Origin: CAVUAT01 sp963739545
GTDB lineage: Bacteria; Actinomycetota; Thermoleophilia; Solirubrobacterales; 70-9
Length of the DNA: 64,000 nt
Assembly: GCA_963739545.1 (NCBI GenBank)
Contig: CAVUAT010000011.1
Location: 620,001-684,000 of the forward strand
Reading direction: 5' to 3'
The translations under genes were made by a program, and so were the position numbers. Positions 60,952 to 64,000 of the stretch are shown here, piece after piece. The first letter of the stretch is position 1. The number at the start of each line of letters is the position of its first letter. The notes under the pieces are model-generated. The model searched no databases and was not told where the DNA came from. It was given only the letters and a program-made list of their open reading frames with translations.

Positions 60952-62190
60952 CTAGCCGTTGAGCAGCGACTCGAGATCAGAATCGGCGTCGGCGAGTACG
61001 CCCTTGCTCCCCGACACATCGACCGCCTTCGCCAGCAGCTCGCGGGCGTAACCCAGGTCCTCGGAGCGGCCGACGGCGAGGCAGCCGGCGACCTTACCGG
61101 CGGCTAGGTAGAAGACCGTGAACTCGCCTGCGTCGGGGTCGCCGCGCCAGATCGTCTCGTCCCACTCGTAGGCGGGGCCGACGTATTCGAGGCTGGCCCA
61201 GTCGGCGAGGTCGCTGAAGAAGTACGGCACCACGTCGTAGGGGTCGGTGGAGCCGGTCATCGCCTTCGCCACGTACTGGCCCTGCTGCATCGCCACGTCC
61301 CAGTGCTCGACCCGCAGCCGCCGCCCGTGCACGACGCTGTCGTAGGAGCACACGTCGCCGGCGGCGTAGATCCCCTCCACCGAGGTCTGAAGCGAGGAGT
61401 CGCAGACGATCCCGTCGTCCACCTCGAGCCCGGCGCGCTGCGCGAGCATCACATCCGGCTTCACCCCCGCCCCCACCACCACGAAATCGCCCTCGATCGT
61501 CGCCCCGCTCTCGGTCACCACGGCGGACACCCCCGCGTCCCCCTCGAACGCCGCCAGGGTCTCACCGGCGTGGACCTCGACCCCCTTCTCGGCCAGCAAC
61601 GCGCCGAACCACTCCCCCACCTCGTCCCCGAACACTCTCGACAAGGGGCTGTCCTCCATCATCACGATCGCGCAGTCGGTCCCCTTCGCCGTCAGCGACG
61701 CAGCCACCTCGCAGCCGATGTAGCTCCCGCCGATCAGCACGACCTTCTTCGCCTTCTCGGCATCGGCGCGTATCGCGTCGGAGTTCCCGAACGCGCGCAG
61801 GTAGTGGATCCCCTCCAGCTCCGCGCCCTCGACGCGCAGGAGGTTGACGTTGGCCCCGGTGGCGATCAGCGCCTTGTCGTAAGCAACGACATCGCCACCC
61901 TGGAGCTTCGCGGTTCGCGCCTCGGTGTCGAGCGACATCACGTTCGTCTTCGTCCGCAGATCGACCCCGTTCTCCTCGTACCACTCGGGCGCGTTCACAT
62001 ACGCATCCGAGCGCTCCGCCTCGCCGCGCAGGTACTCCTTCGAGAGCGGCGGCCGCTCGTACGGCGGCTCGGGCTCGCGCCCGACCAGCATGATGTCGCC
62101 CTCCGCCCCACGCTGCCGCAGCTCGGCCGCGCAGTTGGCCGAGGCCATCCCGCCGCCGATCAGAAGAAACTCGGTGCGCAGCTCGGCCAC
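60952..62190 (-). CDS. FAD-dependent pyridine nucleotide oxidoreductase (ferredoxin-reductase-like)
   Basis: A 412-residue protein of the FAD/NAD(P) disulfide-oxidoreductase superfamily. FAD motif LLIGGGMASANCAAEL is at residues 9-24, PPYERPPLSKEYLRGE near 42, NAD motif VVLIGGSYIGCEVAASL near 152, and YAAGDVCSYDS near 270. There is no CxxC disulfide pair. Similar proteins reduce ferredoxin, rubredoxin or putidaredoxin. Its start is 5 bp from the next gene's stop, so it is transcribed with the TrkA genes. Confidence 0.88.
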   Translation of the reverse strand: MAELRTEFLLIGGGMASANCAAELRQRGAEGDIMLVGREPEPPYERPPLSKEYLRGEAERSDAYVNAPEWYEENGVDLRTKTNVMSLDTEARTAKLQGGDVVAYDKALIATGANVNLLRVEGAELEGIHYLRAFGNSDAIRADAEKAKKVVLIGGSYIGCEVAASLTAKGTDCAIVMMEDSPLSRVFGDEVGEWFGALLAEKGVEVHAGETLAAFEGDAGVSAVVTESGATIEGDFVVVGAGVKPDVMLAQRAGLEVDDGIVCDSSLQTSVEGIYAAGDVCSYDSVVHGRRLRVEHWDVAMQQGQYVAKAMTGSTDPYDVVPYFFSDLADWASLEYVGPAYEWDETIWRGDPDAGEFTVFYLAAGKVAGCLAVGRSEDLGYARELLAKAVDVSGSKGVLADADSDLESLLNG

Positions 62191-62194
62191 GCGG

Positions 62195-62887
62195 CTAGCT
62201 GCCGGAGCCGTCGCCGTTGGCAGGCCCGAAGAACGTCTTCAGGTCCTCCTCGACGCCGGGGTCGAGCACGGCGAGCACCTCATCGCCGGACTCGAGCACC
62301 GTATCGGGGCCCGGCACGAACCCCTTGCCATCGCGCAGCACCGAGATCAGCAACGACCCCTCGGGCATGTCGAGGTCGCCGACGCGCCGCCCCGCCACAC
62401 CGGAGTCCTTGGCCAGCAGCATCTCGATGATCTCCAGGCGCTCCTCGGGCAGGTCGAGCAGATGCACGAGCCCGTACTCGGGCACCTCGTGCTCCAACAG
62501 CCGCAGGATCAGATCGGTCGCCGACACATACGGCTTCACCCCGAGCAGCTCGAAGTGCTGGCGGTTCCGCGGGTTGTTGACCCGCGCGATGATGCGGTCG
62601 ACCAGGTACTTCTCCTTCGCGACCTGGCAGATCAGCATGTTGTCCTCGTCATCGCCGGTCACCGCGATCACCATGTCGGCGCGCGAGATGCCCGCGCGCT
62701 CCAGCACCCAGAGCTCGGACGCATCCCCGTACTGGACGCTGTGCTCGAGCTCCTGCTCGACCGTCAGGTACCGCTCGCGGTTGTTCTCGATCAGGCTCAC
62801 CTCGTTGCCCTTCTCGATCAGCTCGCGCGCGAGGTTCCAGCCGACCTTGCCGGCGCCGACGATGATGATGTACATCCCTTCCCCCAT
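62195..62887 (-). CDS. TrkA-type RCK potassium-uptake regulatory protein
   Basis: A 230-residue protein. The RCK N-domain is a Rossmann fold with IIIVGAGKVGWNLARELI (residues 7-24), and NNPRNRQHFELLGV near residue 108. The C-domain (TrkA_C) has VAGRRVGDLDMPEGSLLISVLR and DEVLAVLDPG. It binds NAD(H) or nucleotides and gates a TrkH/KtrB channel, which is not in the window. The ATG at 62887 overlaps the upstream stop (TGATG). An ATG at 62875 may be the real start. Confidence 0.9.
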   Translation of the reverse strand: MGEGMYIIIVGAGKVGWNLARELIEKGNEVSLIENNRERYLTVEQELEHSVQYGDASELWVLERAGISRADMVIAVTGDDEDNMLICQVAKEKYLVDRIIARVNNPRNRQHFELLGVKPYVSATDLILRLLEHEVPEYGLVHLLDLPEERLEIIEMLLAKDSGVAGRRVGDLDMPEGSLLISVLRDGKGFVPGPDTVLESGDEVLAVLDPGVEEDLKTFFGPANGDGSGS

Positions 62888-63354
62888 CAGCTCGCTTCCG
62901 CCGTCTCACCGGCGGGCGCGCCGCCGTTGCCGGCGGCCTCACGGATCTGGGCCTCGAGCATGTCGATCGCGACCCTCGTCGGGCAGATCGTGTTCACGCC
63001 CTGCTTCTCGTACCACTCGGCGCGCAGCGGATCCAGGATCCGCGCGATCACCGTCGGCACGTTGAAGCGCCGCTTCGCGATCTGAGAGATCACGATATTC
63101 GTGTTGTCGCCGTCGGTCGCGGCGATGAACGAGTCCGCCCGCTCGATTCCCGCAGCCAGCAGCGCGTCGATCTCGAGCCCGGTGCCGACGGTGAACTGCC
63201 CGCCGGAGTCCTCCCACGAGACATCGAGGCTGACCTCGAGCCGCGCGTGGGCCTCGGGGTCCTCGTCGAGGCACGACACCTCGTTCCCCTCGCGCAGCAT
63301 CGAGCGCGCAACGGTGGAACCGACTCTCCCGCATCCGACGATCAGAATGAACAC
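62887..63354 (-). CDS. TrkA-type RCK N-domain protein (short)
   Basis: A 155-residue protein with one RCK Rossmann domain only: FILIVGCGRVGSTVARSML at the N-terminus, and then VVSCLDEDPEAH-like text, TDGDNTNIVISQIAKRRF, and a C-terminal variable tail. It lacks a TrkA_C domain, unlike the next gene. The GTG at 63354 is chosen as the start since it begins at the family's first strand. Both RCK genes overlap and probably form a two-subunit regulator of one channel. Confidence 0.87.
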   Translation of the reverse strand: MFILIVGCGRVGSTVARSMLREGNEVSCLDEDPEAHARLEVSLDVSWEDSGGQFTVGTGLEIDALLAAGIERADSFIAATDGDNTNIVISQIAKRRFNVPTVIARILDPLRAEWYEKQGVNTICPTRVAIDMLEAQIREAAGNGGAPAGETAEAS

Positions 63355-63364
63355 CGGCCGGATT

Positions 63365-64000
63365 CTACGTTTCGTCTTCGATCGGCGTCGGGTCTTCAGG
63401 CGGTGCGGTGAGAAGTACACGGCACGGAGCCTTCCTGAGCACGTATTCCGTGACCTTCCCGACCTCGTTCGGCCGCGCCGCGCCGATGCCCCCGAGGATC
63501 GCGCCGCCCCGCACCCGGGTCGGCGGCTCGGCGCCCATCACGATGACCTCCGCATTCCTCTGGCGCGCCTCGCTGACGATCCCGGCGCCGATCGAGCGGG
63601 CCCTCACGAACGCCGTGCCTACCTCGACGTTCTCGTACTCGTCCCCGATCTCGTTTGCCCGCGCGAGCGCTCGATCCGCCTTCTCCCGGACGGCCTCGGG
63701 CAGCGGCGCCTCGATCGGCACCGTCAGCGGCAGCTCCGCGACATAGATGACGTCGAGGCGCGGCTTGTGCTCGTGCTCTTCCACCTGCGTGTCGGCGAGC
63801 CTTCCGGCGGTGGCGATGATGTCGTCGTCGAGGGCGGTTCCGAACACCGGCACCAGGATCGTCGAGAACTCCGCGGCCTCGATCTGCCGCTTCTTCAGCG
63901 ACAGCTCGGGCACGGTCACGCGATTGGTCAGCGAGGTCCGCTCCACGAGCTTGCGGTACACGACGTAGAAGACCAGCCCGAACGCCATCCAGCCGCCGCC
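63365..64000 (-). CDS. Amino acid permease C-terminus with universal stress protein domain (partial)
   Basis: The frame stays open to the right edge. The first ~20 residues are the end of a transmembrane helix (FGLVFYVVYRKLVE). Residues after about 45 are a universal stress protein domain: STILVPVFGTALDDDIIATA, DVIYVAELPLT, and the nucleotide-binding MGAEPPTRVRGGAILGGIGA segment. This layout, an APC permease with C-terminal USP, is common in actinobacteria. The N-terminal membrane domain is outside the window. It stops at 63365, 10 bp before the RCK gene. Confidence 0.8.
   Translation of the reverse strand, partial: GGGWMAFGLVFYVVYRKLVERTSLTNRVTVPELSLKKRQIEAAEFSTILVPVFGTALDDDIIATAGRLADTQVEEHEHKPRLDVIYVAELPLTVPIEAPLPEAVREKADRALARANEIGDEYENVEVGTAFVRARSIGAGIVSEARQRNAEVIVMGAEPPTRVRGGAILGGIGAARPNEVGKVTEYVLRKAPCRVLLTAPPEDPTPIEDET

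Overview
This window is high-GC DNA with actinobacterial gene order and protein families. The best fit is the class Thermoleophilia, order Solirubrobacterales or a relative. The reasons are the alaS-ruvX-mltG-aroE ... aroC-aroKB-aroQ-pepP ... efp-nusB housekeeping block, a fused shikimate kinase/3-dehydroquinate synthase, actinobacterial-type TatA/TatC, and many small exported or cysteine-cluster proteins. The taxonomic call is inference from gene content; no 16S gene is present. No phage, insertion sequence or CRISPR array was seen.

Layout. 1-5,467: isoprenoid and housekeeping genes on the minus strand (dxs, ispA, a 59-residue XseB-like protein, nusB, efp), interrupted by LtrA and a secreted propeller/RTX protein. 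5,480-9,186: an oxidoreductase, a cation/proton antiporter and a SoxR regulator with a textbook SoxR box driving a DUF5519 gene. This module splits efp from pepP. 9,149-22,904: the shikimate block with a prepilin peptidase-like protein, HtrA, cupin, aroE, mltG, ruvX, alaS (frameshifted) and an IscU-MnmA fusion. 23,192-32,824: SnoaL-like protein, membrane protein, GH3, aspS, hisS, MBL-fold hydrolase, FtcD-like protein, a frameshifted aminopeptidase and a DHFR-like reductase. 32,849-46,564: after tRNA-Met comes an accessory zone. It holds a STAS protein between two zinc-ribbon microproteins, a DUF892 operon with two Ser/Arg-rich paralogues behind a SigB-type promoter, a UvrA-like ABC protein with AraC and VOC genes, MsrA, a REC/thioredoxin-reductase-like fusion, a second AraC/VOC pair, and an ECF sigma/anti-sigma pair. 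46,607-56,026: oxidoreductases, a divergent group-2 sigma factor, two exported ferritin-like proteins beside tatAC, a lysyl-oxidase-domain protein and topoisomerase IB. 56,088-59,856: a heterodimeric ABC exporter. 59,951-64,000: a lipoprotein, tRNA-Gln with an HNH endonuclease scar, a FAD reductase, two TrkA-type RCK proteins and an APC-permease/USP protein.

How parts work together. The shikimate genes supply chorismate. RuvX, MltG and AlaS are the usual housekeeping companions. TatAC can export the twin-arginine ferritin-like lipoprotein encoded divergently next to it. Oxidative-stress themes recur: SoxR, MsrA, DUF892, ferritin-like proteins, and a redox-type flavoprotein with a receiver domain.

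The most unusual signals are four. First, a ~41-bp hairpin-containing leader element occurs three times, each copy 13-14 nt before an ATG, with one compensatory base-pair change. Second, an IscU-like scaffold is fused to MnmA. Third, a 38-bp tandem repeat is read in three successive frames at the end of ruvX. Fourth, two genes have CTG-type starts that abut or overlap the upstream stop codon. Two single-base frameshifts (alaS and an M29-type aminopeptidase) may be assembly errors.
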